From positions 248,001 to 312,000 of the forward strand of contig JADNRY010000014.1 of assembly GCA_015501585.1 (NCBI GenBank): DNA of 64,000 bases, in the 5' to 3' direction. The notes beneath the pieces were generated by a model, which saw only the letters and a list, made by a program, of their open reading frames with translations, did not search any database and was not told where the DNA came from. The number at the start of each line of letters is the position of its first letter. Positions within the stretch are counted from its first letter, which is position 1. Position numbers and translations under genes: made by a program. The stretch is from Rhodocollybia butyracea (taxonomy: Eukaryota > Basidiomycota > Agaricomycetes > Agaricales > Omphalotaceae). This document shows positions 12,486 to 24,400 of this stretch, piece by piece.

Positions 12486-13093
12486 TCATAAAGTATTCGT
12501 TAAACTTCCCCAAAGCTCGTTCCATTGCGCTTTCGGCCCCGGATCTGCTGGTTGGCCCCAAGTGCCTCGAAAGTGTTTATAGCCTAGCGGGCCTTTGCTA
12601 ATGCCGACATACATCTTCCTATCGTAACCTAGCAAAGCATATATAAGGAACGCAAGGAAAACCAGATCCAGAAGCGAGTATTTACTCCCGTAAGCTTTCC
12701 ACCCAAAACATGGAGTACACTCTATCAGTGGGGCCTCTATTTCGAAATAAACCCATTGCTGCGGGCTCGGATCTGGTTGATATAAACCGTCGCAAAAAAA
12801 ATCTGGGCGACCTGGGAGGATCTCTGCGAGGGACACGGTAAATGATCCGAACCTATTATGGCCGGGTATTTTTAGACCTGTTTGGCCACTAATGAAGGTC
12901 AAGGTAACGAGATACTGGAAACATGTGGGTATCAGCAATAGTAGAAACAGGAAAACAGGTTTTGTAGCTGACCACGAGCAACGCTTACTTTTGGCGATAA
13001 TTCTGGCGCGGCCGGTGTATCCATTGGTAGGGGATGCACAGCAAGTATGGAGCTAGCGATAAGCGTAAAGAGAAGAGAAATGGAGAGTCGCAT
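12486..13093 (-). CDS. CFGW family copy 2, single-domain, shortened C-terminus
   Basis: Exons 13093-12989, 12914-12686 and 12628-12486 total 477 nt, an open frame of 158 aa. The protein has a signal peptide (MRLSISLLFTLIASSILAV), a TFISGQTG start of the mature part, TPCFGWKAYG before the phase-1 intron, and MYVGISKGPLGYKHFRGTWG after it. Against copies 1 and 3 one T is missing near 12520, so the end shifts to GSLTNTL and stops. The original frame could have continued through a Pro-rich tail to a TGA at 12394. It may be a working short version or an early pseudogene. Function unknown; secretion is predicted from the leader. Confidence 0.65.
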
Positions 13094-14130
13094 TTTCAAG
13101 AAATGTATAGAGTAGTATTGCAAGAACGCAGATTGACCAGCAACTTGTATTCGGGTGAGGAAGGACTGGGCGGCAGAACTTCTGGAACATTTCCATCCAC
13201 ATCGCTTTTTATTAAGTAGGACTGATAGTAGGCCTGATTGATCACAAGGAGACTTGTGCATAAGTACTGTTGTCCATATGACGGTCTCATCAAACTGCAA
13301 CGCAAGCACTGCAGCACAATGTTTGAGTCATTTGAGGAGGCAAGGTTCGTTCTGGGGCTTGGGTCAGGCAAACAAACAAATATAATGTACCAGCTTGTAC
13401 CATCTACTGCTTCCACAGAAGCATCCAGTTCACAACTTTGCAAAAAGGAAGGAAAAGGAAGGAACCGAGTCAACACAAGGTGGGAGGCTGTGGGGGGTGC
13501 ATCTAAATTTCAATCCTTCCTGGATTTTCTGGTAACAAGAAGTATTTCCAATCTGTTCTTCGGTTCGAATCAGCGCCTGTTTCAGGTAGAGGTCTTGACG
13601 TTTTTGGAGCCTCGTATTGGTACTTGTACTGGCCTTTCTCTTGAATTAACATTCTAGCTACAACAGCTTTGTACTTTTCAGAATCAGCGCAAAGAACCTG
13701 ATCAGCGCAAGAACCTGTTTCAAGCTAGAGCCTTGAGCGTTTCCTCGCGATCGGTACTGTCTTTCTTTCTTGAATTGACCTTCCTAGCTACTCCGACAAC
13801 TTTGTACTTTCCCATTTCCCGCCTACCGCACGTTGGATATGCATTGCTTTTTTAATTTGACTCTGAACGAACCTAGATGCATGACGAGCTACCCATCCCA
13901 CCTACTGCATCCTGAGGATAAGCTTGGATTCACAAGTTCACAACTAGCGGGACAGAGTTGGAATAGAGGAGCTGGGATAGAGGACATCCTAGCGGGTACA
14001 AGATGTGCAACGAACGAATGCGGATGTGAGTGTAATGGAATACGAAACAAGGGTAAGGGTTTGTTCAAGGCCCCAACTTCAACTTGAACTAGAGTCTAAA
14101 ACTTGCGCGCGTGGGGAGCGACGATACCAG
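13094..14130. other. Upstream flank of copy 2 and unassigned sequence
   Basis: The first 400 bases match the flanks of copies 1 and 3. From about 13550 a GAATCAGCGC...TTCTTGAATT(G/A)AC block occurs twice (about 13565-13650 and 13680-13785) and is partly repeated near 16670-16780. No gene is supported. Confidence 0.5.
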
Positions 14131-14139
14131 CCATTTGAT

Positions 14140-14345
14140 GGACCAAAACGCGATCTAGCATATTGTACAGGGAGCAACTGGATGTGAGGTGGTGATGAGT
14201 AAGGGTATGGAGGGCAAGAAAGTGTATTTTGTGGCGAAGCTCAAGCGCTCAAGACCAGGGATGTGCAAAGTGTCGGATTTTTTGGCGGAACAGCCATTTT
14301 GAGCTTAGCGGGGTCTTGCGAAGAGTTTTGTTTGCCTTGTAGTTT
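14140..14345 (+). pseudogene. 3' fragment of the ankyrin-MYND gene
   Basis: This matches 6860-7085 with gaps: CGCGATCTAGCATATTGTAC, GGAGCAACTGGATG, GTAAGGGTATGGAGGGCAAG and GGCGGAACAGCCATTTTGAG, including the stop and early 3' flank. About half the intervening sequence is missing. As at 7.1 kb, an RNR R2 fragment follows. Confidence 0.8.
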
Positions 14346-14399
14346 TGCATTTGTCAATGTTGAGTGCTTCTTAGTTCACATTCAACTTCATTCAACTTC

Positions 14400-15200
14400 C
14401 TATTCGTGGGTCCAATAATCTAAGATTGCGGAGAAACGACAAAGAACAGTAACAGTATAGATGAGATTGCAGCTGCGACTTTAAACTGGCTGAACAAAGG
14501 GATAGTTCAGTGGTTTGTATGTATGTTTGGTGGTGCTGGGATATGTAGAAGACAACGAAAGATGTCGATGAGGTGAAACGTAGGGTGATCAGCCAGGAAA
14601 AGGAAACTAAATGAAGCAAGAAAACTCATTCAGACCGAGTAAACTCGATGAAAAAGCACTCACAGTCTTCAGCGCCTCAACGTCTCAGGATCTCAATGCC
14701 TGCGTGCCCAATGGCTCACCCTAGCCTTGGAATAATCCAAAACCCTTTCGGAAAAATTGGAGCGAGATCTTCTTTATGGACTTGTCAAATTGTAATGTTT
14801 TGCGTTCCTGAGAGCGACGAATTCGTCGTGGTAATGCCAGTGAGGCTGACGGGCATCTAAGAGGGGTTAGATGAATAGCGTGACGGTTAAAGAGATAAAA
14901 TGCTCACTAGTCAAAACTCGTCCTCAAAAGACCCGGCAAAGACACCCTCGACCGGGGCAAACGCAACACGCCATTCATCAAAGACTGGATAACTAGCTCA
15001 ACGCTCATTACAGCTTTTCCTTGATTCAAGGAATGGCCGCAATCTCGATCGAGGACGCTTCGCTGACGATACTTTCAGATGCACCGAAGAAGGCGATATC
15101 GATGAAAAAACGTTCGCTTGAGTTTCATGCATCTTGTTATTTGTTCCGCCTAGGAGGCTATGTTGCGAATTGTAATCGGTTGAATCATTGGGTTATCTAG
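14400..15200 (-). pseudogene. Fragment 3 of ribonucleotide reductase small subunit
   Basis: It contains the R2 3' flank (14405-14600), C-terminal exon remnants (about 14660-14860: CTCACCCTAGCCTTGG, GAATTCGTCGTGG) and mid-gene blocks (about 14900-15120: GCAAACGCAACACGCC, CTTGATTCAAGGAATGG). It is strongly diverged and broken. Its arrangement equals that of fragment 2, so it is part of the same duplicated unit. Confidence 0.72.
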
Positions 15201-15358
15201 CGTAGTTTTGAGTACTTGGAATGGTGATCTGTTGATCAATACACAACAAAATTATGTACGTGGAAAAAAGCGCTCATAAGTAACATTCTTCTCCCTCTCG
15301 ACCAATATGTACCAGCAGCAGCAGCCGAAGGAGGATGGGTATTATCTCGGCTTATCAA

Positions 15359-16317
15359 TCATAAATTGGTCCACAAATGAGAATCAGGGGGTGGAGGTTT
15401 AAATTGAGGTTCAGAGAGAGGCGGAGGAGGAGGAAGGAGAGAAGGAGAATAAGGAGAAAGATATATACCAGGAGGAAAATGATGACTATATGTAGGATGT
15501 TGATGTATTGAAGGAACATGATGAGCAGGAACTTGACCTGCAGGTAAAGAAAGCAGAGGAAGACGAGGAATCATAAATTTCTTGTTAAAGATGCCCAAAA
15601 GCCGTGTCCATTCATCTCGCATCAGACCGGTTTCCGGTTGGCCCCAAGTGCCTTTAAAGCCTTGATACGCTGGCAGGCCTTTGCTAATGCCAATATACGT
15701 CTGCCTGTAATTTCTTCTGTCCTTATTCTCTAGCAAAGCATATATATATATGAGGACCGCAAGCAAAACCGGATCCAGCAGCGAGTGCTTACTCCCTTTC
15801 GCTTTCCACCCAAAACATTTTGGTTTACACTCTGGCATTCCCGTCATTTCGAAATAAACCCAGTCCTCCTCTGTTGGATCCTCTGGTTCATATAGACCAC
15901 TGTATTCTTTGACCACGGTACCCTTGACCCCCTGGAAGATGTTTGCGTTATCGAGGGCTTTGGTGAAGGCTGTCCGAATCGCGTGTGCAACTTCACTGGC
16001 AGGTTTTTTAAAACCTGTTCTGCCATCAATGAAGGCCAAAACGACGGTATACTCGGACTATGTGGGTATCAGTTATAGTAGCGAAAACAAGAAAACAGGA
16101 TTTATATTGGCCGAGCAACACTTACCGGTGCCGCAGCCCAGTGTGTATCCATTGGTAGGGGACACACGGCAAGTATGAAACTAGCGATAACCGTAAAGAG
16201 AAGAGGAACGGAACGGATTTTCGACAGTGGTATTGCAACGAACGCAGATTGACCAGCAACTTGTATTCGGGTGAGGAGGGACTGAACCAGCAGAACTTCC
16301 GGAACATTTCCATCCAC
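15359..16317 (-). pseudogene. CFGW family copy 3, single-domain with Pro-rich tail, start codon lost
   Basis: Exons: (16218)-16126, 16057-15793 and 15729-15359. All junctions fit in frame. The mature part reads LAFIDGRTGFKKPAS, then KPKCFGWKAKG, the phase-1 intron, and TYIGISKGLPAYQGFKGTWG. It ends in a long Pro/Ser tail (LLPPPPPLSEPQFKPPPP). The homologous ATG at 16218 is ATC (KIRSVPLL instead of MRSVPLL). An in-frame upstream ATG at 16317 would give 275 aa but bury the signal peptide behind about 33 extra residues. It is therefore either a pseudogene or a copy with altered localisation. Confidence 0.68.
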
Positions 16318-17090
16318 ATTGCTTTTTATCAGGACCTCAAGTCTGATTGATCACAAGGAGACAAGGAGACTTGTGCACAAGTACTGTTGCACATATAACG
16401 GTCCCATCAAACTGCAACGCAGCGTTCGAGATAACTGAAGACTCGGTAATATTCGTTGAGCCAAATCTGGGGCTTGGGTCAGGACATACAGACGAAAGTT
16501 AGTTGAGACTGATATACCACCTTCCACAAAAAGCATCCATAACTTTCCGAAAAGGAGAAAAAGGAGGGAACCGGCACAGGGTTGGAGGCTGTGGTAGGTG
16601 GATAGGGCTGGATTCAAATTTTCAATCTTTTCCCCGACTGGTCACAACAAGTAGTTCCAATTTATTCTTCGGATCAGAATCAGCGCGAGGGACTTGTTTA
16701 AGGCTAGCAGTGGTGGGCTTCAGCAATTTCGGAGTGTCCTGGCGATTGGTACCGTACTGTCTCTTTTTTTAAAAAAAATTGATTCTCAACGAACCCTGAC
16801 AATGGACATACCTTTACATACCCTGGCGAACTGCCCAACGCGCCTACTTACCGCATCCCGGGAATAGGTGCAAAGCTCGTGCTGCTTCGTGGCGAAACAA
16901 ACTTCCAGCATTCGAGGACAGCTACTAATTGAGTCGTTCAAAGCTGAAGCAGCATCGCAGATACAAAGCTCCGCAAAGATTTCGAAAACTTCCAGTATAT
17001 ATGTATGGCTGTAAGAGGAGGATGTACGATGATGCCGGAGGCGGGGTGATCAAAAGTCATCATCCAGGACGCTAAACAAAAGCCAGAAGG
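16318..17090. other. Upstream flank of copy 3, no gene
   Basis: The left part matches the flanks of copies 1 and 2 (GATCACAAGGAGAC). Further on is another GAATCAGCGCGAGG block like that at 13.6 kb. No coding region is supported. Confidence 0.5.
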
Positions 17091-17099
17091 TCCACTTTG

Positions 17100-18000
17100 G
17101 CCAGTTATCAACGACTAAGACTCGACCAAAAATTACTTACCAAGTCCTCGACACTTGCGTCGTACCGCTATCCCCCGAATGGCCCACCCCAACCTTGGAA
17201 TAATCCTGAACCCGCTTCGCAAAAATGTTCGTCTTGCCCTGTAACGAATCATATTTACAAAACCAAATGGATTCGTCGGATTCTAATGTTTCTCGTTCCC
17301 GAGATGGACGAGGAGACCGTCGGCGACGAATTTGATAACTTTTACTTCCACGCCGATGAGGATGAGGATGAGAACATCTATGAGGATAAAGGTCAGATTT
17401 ATAGCGCAACAAACCCGCCACTCTAAAACTCCTTCTCAATCTCTACAGCTTCCATAACTATCCTTTGAGCCGTATCACAGTGCAGCCTCCTCGGATTGGT
17501 GGGCAGCACGCAGGCCGGTATGCATCCACACGTCTCAATTATTCAGTTCATAGGAAAGCGTCACGTTTCAACCCCGGCATCAGTGCTTCTTCATCCGGAA
17601 TATCGGAGCAAAAGATTCAGAGAAGATAAAGATACCCCCAATGGCGGCAAACGCAACACACCGTTTGCCGAAGACTCTCCTCGCCAATCCCCCACAAGGT
17701 CCATCTCACCCCTTCAGAGAGAGTCTCAATCGCATCGAGGAGCTTATCCCTCTTGACGTGGTGTTTACCGCTTGCGGGTTGAGGGTTCATTGATGATAAG
17801 GTCAGAGGCAGGATGTGGGAGATGAAGAAAGGTTCGCTGGAGTTCCAGTCATCATGTCTTTGGAGAGGTGGAACTCTTCAGCGACCTAGAAGCATTACTC
17901 GGCTTTTATCTAAATCCGCCGAAGATATTAGGTGCTTAAAGAAGAGAACGAGATCGGGAACGTACTTCGTTGTATTGGATAGGAAAGAACGATGAGAAGG
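17100..18000 (-). pseudogene. Fragment 4 of ribonucleotide reductase small subunit
   Basis: This is the best preserved of the left-hand R2 fragments. It has the C-terminal exon start (CCAAGTCCTCGACACTTGCG), FDF/NEKH-like segments (17270-17330), then blocks matching the [19 protein letters not shown] and early-exon regions (17600-17990). It has several deletions and no long frame. Confidence 0.78.
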
Positions 18001-18420
18001 TATCGGTTGGACTGGGCTAGTACTGGTGACCTGCTATGGATTGAAACTGTCGGCACAAAAAGCTGGTATTGTTTCGTCCAGTGCCTATAATCTTGAGGAA
18101 TAAATAAGTACAGAGTTGAACGGGATGTTGTAACTCTTTAATGCAATGAAACTGGTACTACTTAATTGGTAGCCAGTCTCCACCTTTTGGTATACGATAG
18201 TTGTCTAGAGCCAAGATAAGCCAGAAGGGACGGCACAGTAATCATTTAATCATTTTTTGTAGCTTTAACGAGTAGGACTTGACGCGTCATGATGAGCAAG
18301 CCAGTTCCTTGACCTCAAAGTGTCGAGGCGAGTTACTCTTCGAAAGGAAGAAAAGCCGCATTCCCAGCGTCTCTTTCTCGGCGCTTCTTCTTGCCACCAT
18401 GACAATCAAAATTCTCGCTC
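18001..18420 (+). pseudogene. 3' fragment of the GH5-CBM1 endoglucanase
   Basis: GGTTGGACTGGGCTAGTACT and TGTTTCGTCCAGTGCCTATA correspond to the CBM1 end (GGIGWAG...YFFQCL) and stop of the gene at 1946-4373. Flanking blocks matching 4590-4640 and 5140-5185 follow. The cellulase, MYND and RNR ends thus recur inside the CFGW array. Confidence 0.6.
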
Positions 18421-18499
18421 GCTACAGAGATCCAAATCAACAACATTCTTCTATTTCAGTCTGAGCGACGGCACCATATATATGAACCCTGTCTTATAA

Positions 18500-20892
18500 C
18501 TATGACCTCGGCATACTAAATCGGCGTTCAAGCTCCAGTTCCATGACTGCGTGCATCACCCTGGCCCCAAGCAAGTCTTTCGCTTCTGGACCAGGATATA
18601 CCCCAACCCTCTCAAGCTCGGCCCCGCTCTGGGAAACGCGCGCCGGTTTTCGCTGCGCAATGAGGACATGTTGTGTGCCCGCTTATGATTTTACAAAATT
18701 TATAAGAGGAACACAAAGAAAATCGGATTTGGCAGCAAGCACTTACATTCTATTGCTATGCACCCAAAACATGGTCTCCAAGTTGGACACCTCTTGTCCC
18801 ATCCAATGAGCTTGAAAAAAACCCATTGCTCATTCAGACCCACTGGCGCATGCCGTGTGGTGGTGGTGGTGGTGGTGTAACCGACGTATTGTCTCTTAAA
18901 GATTATTGGGTCCTCCAGACCCCTGTGTAAAGCTCCATTGAGTTCTTCCTTGGGATTTTCGATTGGGAGTGAACTGCCCGATGACGGTGGGTTGGTCTGA
19001 GGAATGGCGAAGGTCACCTCGGGTATCATAAAGTATTCTTTGAATTCGGTAAAAATCTTGTCCCATTCGGCTTGCATCAGTTGCGCTATGTAGATAGATC
19101 GATACCATATCCTTGGAACAGGTCTGCCCCAATTGTGATGAACGTGGCTTGGGATAGCTGGCTCGAAATAAAGCCAACATACCACAACACCTCTCCTTCA
19201 ACTTGTGGATTCACTAGCAAAGCATAAATAACAAGGAAAACCATGTCCTGGAGCAAGTACTCACGCCCTGTTGCGATCCACCCAAAACATGGATCGTCGT
19301 CATTACACCCCTGCACTCCAACGACTTTGAAATAAAACCATTGCCTTTTTTCGTTCCGTGGTCTTGGTACGTTTTTGTAAGTTATATCCTTACCCTTACA
19401 GCCGAAGGCTTCCCGGAGCGATATAGCGAAACCTGTGATTTTTCCTTGATTGAGGTCGTTTTCGTAATCTTCCCCCGTTTTTCCATCAATAAAGGTTAAG
19501 ACCTGGCAAACAAGGTGTTAGGTGTAGCACAATTACCCTGTCACAGATACTTACAGGCATGCTGACAGGCTGCAGTAGTGGTTCGCGTTAGCTGTAGTAT
19601 TGCTATGATTATCAAGTAACAAACACTCACAGGCGGCTGATTTGACACCCTAGCGTGCGTGTCCATTAGTTTTCTAAAGTGATGTTGAAGCTGCATTTCC
19701 ATACGCGCCAGCCTGGCGAACAAGTCCTTCTCTTGAGAACCAGGATATACCCCAACCCTGTCAAGCTGGACCTCATTTGTAGCGACTGGCCCTGGTTTTC
19801 GCTGTGCAACGAGTACAAGTCTTGTACCAGCTTTCATCATGACAATGCATATATGAGGAACACAAAGAAAACCGGATTCGGTAGCAAGTACTCACATTCT
19901 AGTAGTACACATCCAAAACATGGACTTGCAGTTTCACATCTCTTGTCCCCTCCAATGAGCAAGAAATAAACCCATCGTGAATCCAGCTCATGCACTTCAG
20001 TGTATCGTCCCTGAGGACTGTTGATTATTGAGTCCCCGGGGCGCCTGTGCAAAGCTTCATTGAGGTCTTTCTTGATCTCTTCAGCTTCGGGTGGGTTGGA
20101 TGATGGTGGTTCGGTCTGAGGAATAGGAAGATCAAAGGTCACCTCGGGTACCATGAAGAAACGATTGAATTCATCGAAAATCCTGTCCCATTCGGCTCGC
20201 ATCTTTTCCAGTATTCTGTTGTCGCCATTCGTTAGAACAGGTTTGCCCCGTTTACGGCGATCAAAGCCGTTCTGGGCTGGCCAGCCTGAGCTGATGCCAA
20301 CATACCACAAGGCAAACCGTGTGTCTAATTTTGCTGCCTGCTTCGGCTTCTCCTTGCTCGCAGTGTACCTATCTAGCAAAGCGTATAAGGAAAGCGGGGA
20401 AAACCGGATCTGGGAAGAAGTACTCACTCCTTTTGCCATCCAGCCAAAACATGGATCCTCAGTGCACCCCGGGGCTCCGGCGACTCTGATATAGAGCCAG
20501 TTCCGCGCTTTCTTATTTGGTGGCCTATATACACCTTTGAAGGTTATACCCTTATCCCTACTGAGGCGTAAGGCTGCTTTGAGCGGTGGAGCGAGGCCTT
20601 GTGGTTCCGCTATAGTCTCGCTTCCCAAATCTTCACCTGTTTTTCCATCAATAAAGGTCACGATCTGGAAAAATGTGGGTATTCTGTATAGTACAACTAC
20701 CCGCTCTCAGCTACTTACTACACCCATGTCTGCAGGCTGCAGTGGTTTGTATTAGCTATATAGTATGATTACGCAGTAGCAATCACTTACAGGGAGCCGA
20801 TTCGACATCCCGGCGGCAGGTGTGTCCATCTGTAGAGGACACACAGCGGGCCATGAGCTCGCTATGATCGTAAAGAGAAGAAAGGAGCGCAT
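18500..20892 (-). pseudogene. Chimera of CFGW copies 4 and 5, four-domain, frameshifted
   Basis: The 5' gene starts at ATG 20892 (MRSFLLFTIIASSWPAV), with an 18-nt microexon at 20736-20719 and domain A in exons 20664-20428 and 20372 onward, running into domain B to 19896. Its last exon starts at 19830 and does not stop. After RLARMEMQLQHHFRK it runs in frame into LMDTHARVSNQPP, the exon-1 tail of the next gene, at 19631. A 15-nt microexon (19569-19555) and the second gene's A and B domains follow, ending at TAG 18500. Two defects are seen: a base missing before the donor at 20428 (CTCACTCC against CTCACATCC in other copies) and a frame change near 19140. The fused transcript is therefore probably not translated in full. 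A (GTG/CAC)n run lies at 18858-18876. Confidence 0.72.
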
Positions 20893-22535
20893 GTTCGATG
20901 ATTGTATAAAGAAATGTTGCGATGAACACAGATTGACCAGCAAGCTGTTTTCGAGTGGAAGGGCCGCTAGAATATTTCCATCCTCGTGCTGCTTGTTAGC
21001 TTTTTATACGTATGTAGTTTATTTCATCGATGGTTTATGGCTGTGGGCATTTTGCGCGCACTTAGCTGGGCACCCCCGCATCAGCCATTCAACTTGAATC
21101 AAAACCAAATCAAAATGATCTGCATTGGTGCGATGTTGTGATGTAGCCTGTCCGTCTTCCAAGTCTGCACAATCGTATCTTGGACGTGCATACTATGGTT
21201 TTATTTTTAATATGTCTTCAAACTCATTTATTGGTATCGGTGGTAGACGAAAGGGTTCTACTAACGCAAGCTGGTAACATGCGACAGTCTGGATCCGCTG
21301 TGAACAAGCCCCAGTACGTAGTACATAATCCAGTATTCTTCATTTCCAACTCGTGGACCTTTCCGTGAATCTTCGGAAACGCGTCGACTGGAAGAGCTTG
21401 AAATATTATCGAACGTTCAAGTATATTTGAATCAGAATACTAGTAGGTGATAGCTCGTGTCTGTATCACTGAAGACATATTCCATTGCTATGATCATCGA
21501 CATCTTCTGGATCCCAGATTCCCAGTTGGATCTTCCAACCATATATGGTAATGTAACAATGTAACCGAGGTCCGACGTTGGACAGGGTTGGACAGGGTTG
21601 GACTTGTCCATCTGCGCGATTATCGATAACACGACATGCCAACAGATGCCAACCACTTGCCGACCCCATACTGTACCCCGGCTCTCAAGAGCTCTCAGGT
21701 CAATCGAGACTTGATCTTCCCAGGTGCTCTTGCGCTCCCAAAGTATGAGCCTGGGCAGTCCCAGACTCTCTTCAAGTCATATGAAAGTACTAGTGTTAAA
21801 ATTGGGCTTAAACGCGGGCTTCACAGGTACTACTGACGAGCCGTATGTTTCCGATATACCCTTGTAAGCATGTTCCGGCAGAACAGCCTTTTTGAGCTCG
21901 GGGAGGCTCGGGAGAGCTCGCGTCTTCCGAGGGTGTTGTTCGGAACCCTGCTTCGTACTAGCGTATGTAGGCGTATGCACTGCATTAATTTGTTCGGTGC
22001 TCCTCTTGAGTCCTCTTGCTCCTCCCGTTAAAACAATACCCGGTGGACGTTTCAACGACAGAAAGAAAGATAATACACCTGAACTCTGCAGATCTGACTC
22101 GACTCTGAGTAGGCTCCAGTTTTGCGAATCGTCCTGCAACAATCAGGCTTCGCAATTTCGCAATTTTCATTACCACCACGATCAAGTATTCAAAGATTCA
22201 AACCCATTCACAATTCCAATAATTTGAATAAACCATAATACAAAATCTATTACAGAGAAATAACAAAGAAACGCACACAGCGAAACTTGGGGGATAACAC
22301 TACTACAAATAAAATATAAAAAAACGAGATTGCAACTGCGATGAAAGCCAAACGTTGAGCGTCGAGCATTGACTATGAACCGAGATAACAAGTGGGGAGA
22401 TAAACTTTAGAGGGATAGCGCAGTGTTTGTGTGTGGATATGTATGGACATGCATGAATGTAGGGATGTTATGTACGATGTGAAAGAAGATGAAGGATAGC
22501 ACCAGGGTACGATGAAGACCAACGACATCGAACGA
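20893..22535. other. Intergenic region
   Basis: The first 120 bases are the promoter side of the chimera. From 21.1 to 22.2 kb I see no supported gene and no family repeats. The stretch 22200-22535 is the 3' flank of RNR R2 and is the source of the flank pieces in fragments 2 and 3. Confidence 0.5.
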
Positions 22536-24099
22536 TCAGAAGTCTTCATCTAGGACACTAAAAGAAAAACAAAACCCAATCAGTAATCAACGACGACACA
22601 AAGGACCAAAGAAAAAAACCCACAAAGTCCTCGACGCCTGCGTCGTACTGCTATCCCCCGAATGGCTCACGCCAGCCTTCGAGTAATCCGAAACACGCTT
22701 CTCGAAAAAGTTGGTCTTTCCCTGCAACGAAATCATATCCATGAAATCGAATGGATTCGTCGAGTTGTAGTGCTTCTCGTTCCCGAGCGCGACGAGCAGA
22801 CGGTCGGCGACGAATTCGATGTACTGGCACATGAGGGTCGCGTTCATGCCGATGAGGCTGACAGGGAGAGCGTCTATGAGAGGATAAGAGGATGAAGGTC
22901 AGCTGAATACCGCAGTGTAAGGTAAGATGGAATCTCACCAGTCAAAAACTCCTTCTCAATATCCACTGCCTCCACAACGATCCTCTCCACCGTATCGTAA
23001 TGCGGTCTCCTCCTCAAGTGACTGAAGAGCAAACACGCGAAATCGGTATGCATGCCCTCGTCTCGGCTGATCAGCTCGTTCGAGAATGTTAAACCTGGCA
23101 TCAGCCCACGCTTCTTCATCCAGAATATCGACGCGAAAGAGCCAGAGAAGAAGATACCCTCGACAGCGGCAAACGCAACGAGGCGTTCACCAAAGACAGA
23201 TTCCTCGTCGTTGATCCACCTCAGCGCCCACTCCGCCTTCTTCTTGATACAAGGGATAGTCTCGATCGCGTCAAAGAGGTAATCCCTCTCGACAGGGTCT
23301 TTGATATAAGTATCAATGAGAAGGGAATACGTCTCGGAGTGGATGTTCTCCATCATAATTTGGAAGCCATAGAAGCATCGCGCCTCAGCGACTTGGACTT
23401 CGTTGGAGAACCGCTCGAGGAGGTTTTCGTTGACAATACCGTCAGAGGCAGCGAAGAAGGCGAGGACGCGGGAGATGAAGAAACGTTCGTTCTTGTTTAA
23501 CTTGGAGTTCCAGTCGTGCATGTCTTTGGAGAGGTCCATCTCTTCGGCGGTCCAGAAGCATGCTTCGGCTTTTTTGTACATTTGCCATATCTATTAGGGT
23601 GGCAGTGAGGATGAGAGAAGGAACAGAACAATGTGGATAGCGTACTTCATGGTACTGGATAGGGAAAAGAACAAAACGGCGGCGAGATTCGAGGAGGAGA
23701 GGTTCTTCGCCTAAGAAAAAAGATTAATTAGAAGCGGGAAGACGTGATGGTGATAGACAAACGCGTACTTTCTGACAGTTCAACCTCGCCAACAAAACGC
23801 TTGTGTAGAGCTTCAAGTTCTGCTTCGGAATATTTGCTTTGCGGTGGCGTGCTGGATTCTTCGACCTTGTCGTTGTGGTCTTCGGGAGAGGCAGGCGACA
23901 TTGAGCGACGTTTGTCGTCAATGAGAGTTTTCTTCATTGGAGATTTCTTCGTGGGCGAGTCGAAGGTAAGAGAAGCAAAGGCTTTGGCAGCCTGTAGAGA
24001 AAAAAGGTCAGCGAGCGCGGCTGAAGAGAGAGAGGTTTCTCTGACCTTTTTAGAGGGTGTAGGCCCAGGCGAAGGAATGCGAGCTGGTGTAGTGGCCAT
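22536..24099 (-). CDS. Ribonucleoside-diphosphate reductase small subunit (class Ia R2)
   Basis: R2 carries the di-iron tyrosyl radical that lets the large subunit reduce ribonucleotides to deoxyribonucleotides. Six exons start [12 protein letters not shown] (24099). An intron follows PTPSKK, another follows VELSE, and a third precedes [13 protein letters not shown]. Visible metal and radical residues are D in [11 protein letters not shown]-x2-H-x3-Y in [10 protein letters not shown] in [12 protein letters not shown], and E-x2-H in [10 protein letters not shown]. The C-terminus spliced at about 22625/22560 gives RTFVLDEDF and stop, the peptide that docks R2 on R1. Everything expected is present, so this is the working copy. 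Partial copies lie at 7.2, 11.6-12.3, 14.4-15.2, 17.1-18.0, 31.1-32.4 and 57.7-58.3 kb. Confidence 0.95.
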
Positions 24100-24400
24100 T
24101 GAAGTAAAGAAGGGTTTCTCGTCGAAAGATTTGAGAGAGGGAGAAGAGGTGGTGGTGGCAAGAAACTGAGAATGTTTTATTGTTTGGCTGGCTTTATAAA
24201 CCCACGAAAGCGTTCAACGAAAATTTTCACAGGGTCGCGACGAGCACGTTACACGTGAATCGTGACCATGACTCATGATGAATCTGATTCTGATAGTGAA
24301 AACAAATTACTATAGTATTACTATAGCATTAGTAGACGTTTTACTAGTACAATCGTGTATTCGAATAGATCAAGACAATGTATGCGAGTCCAGTACCACT

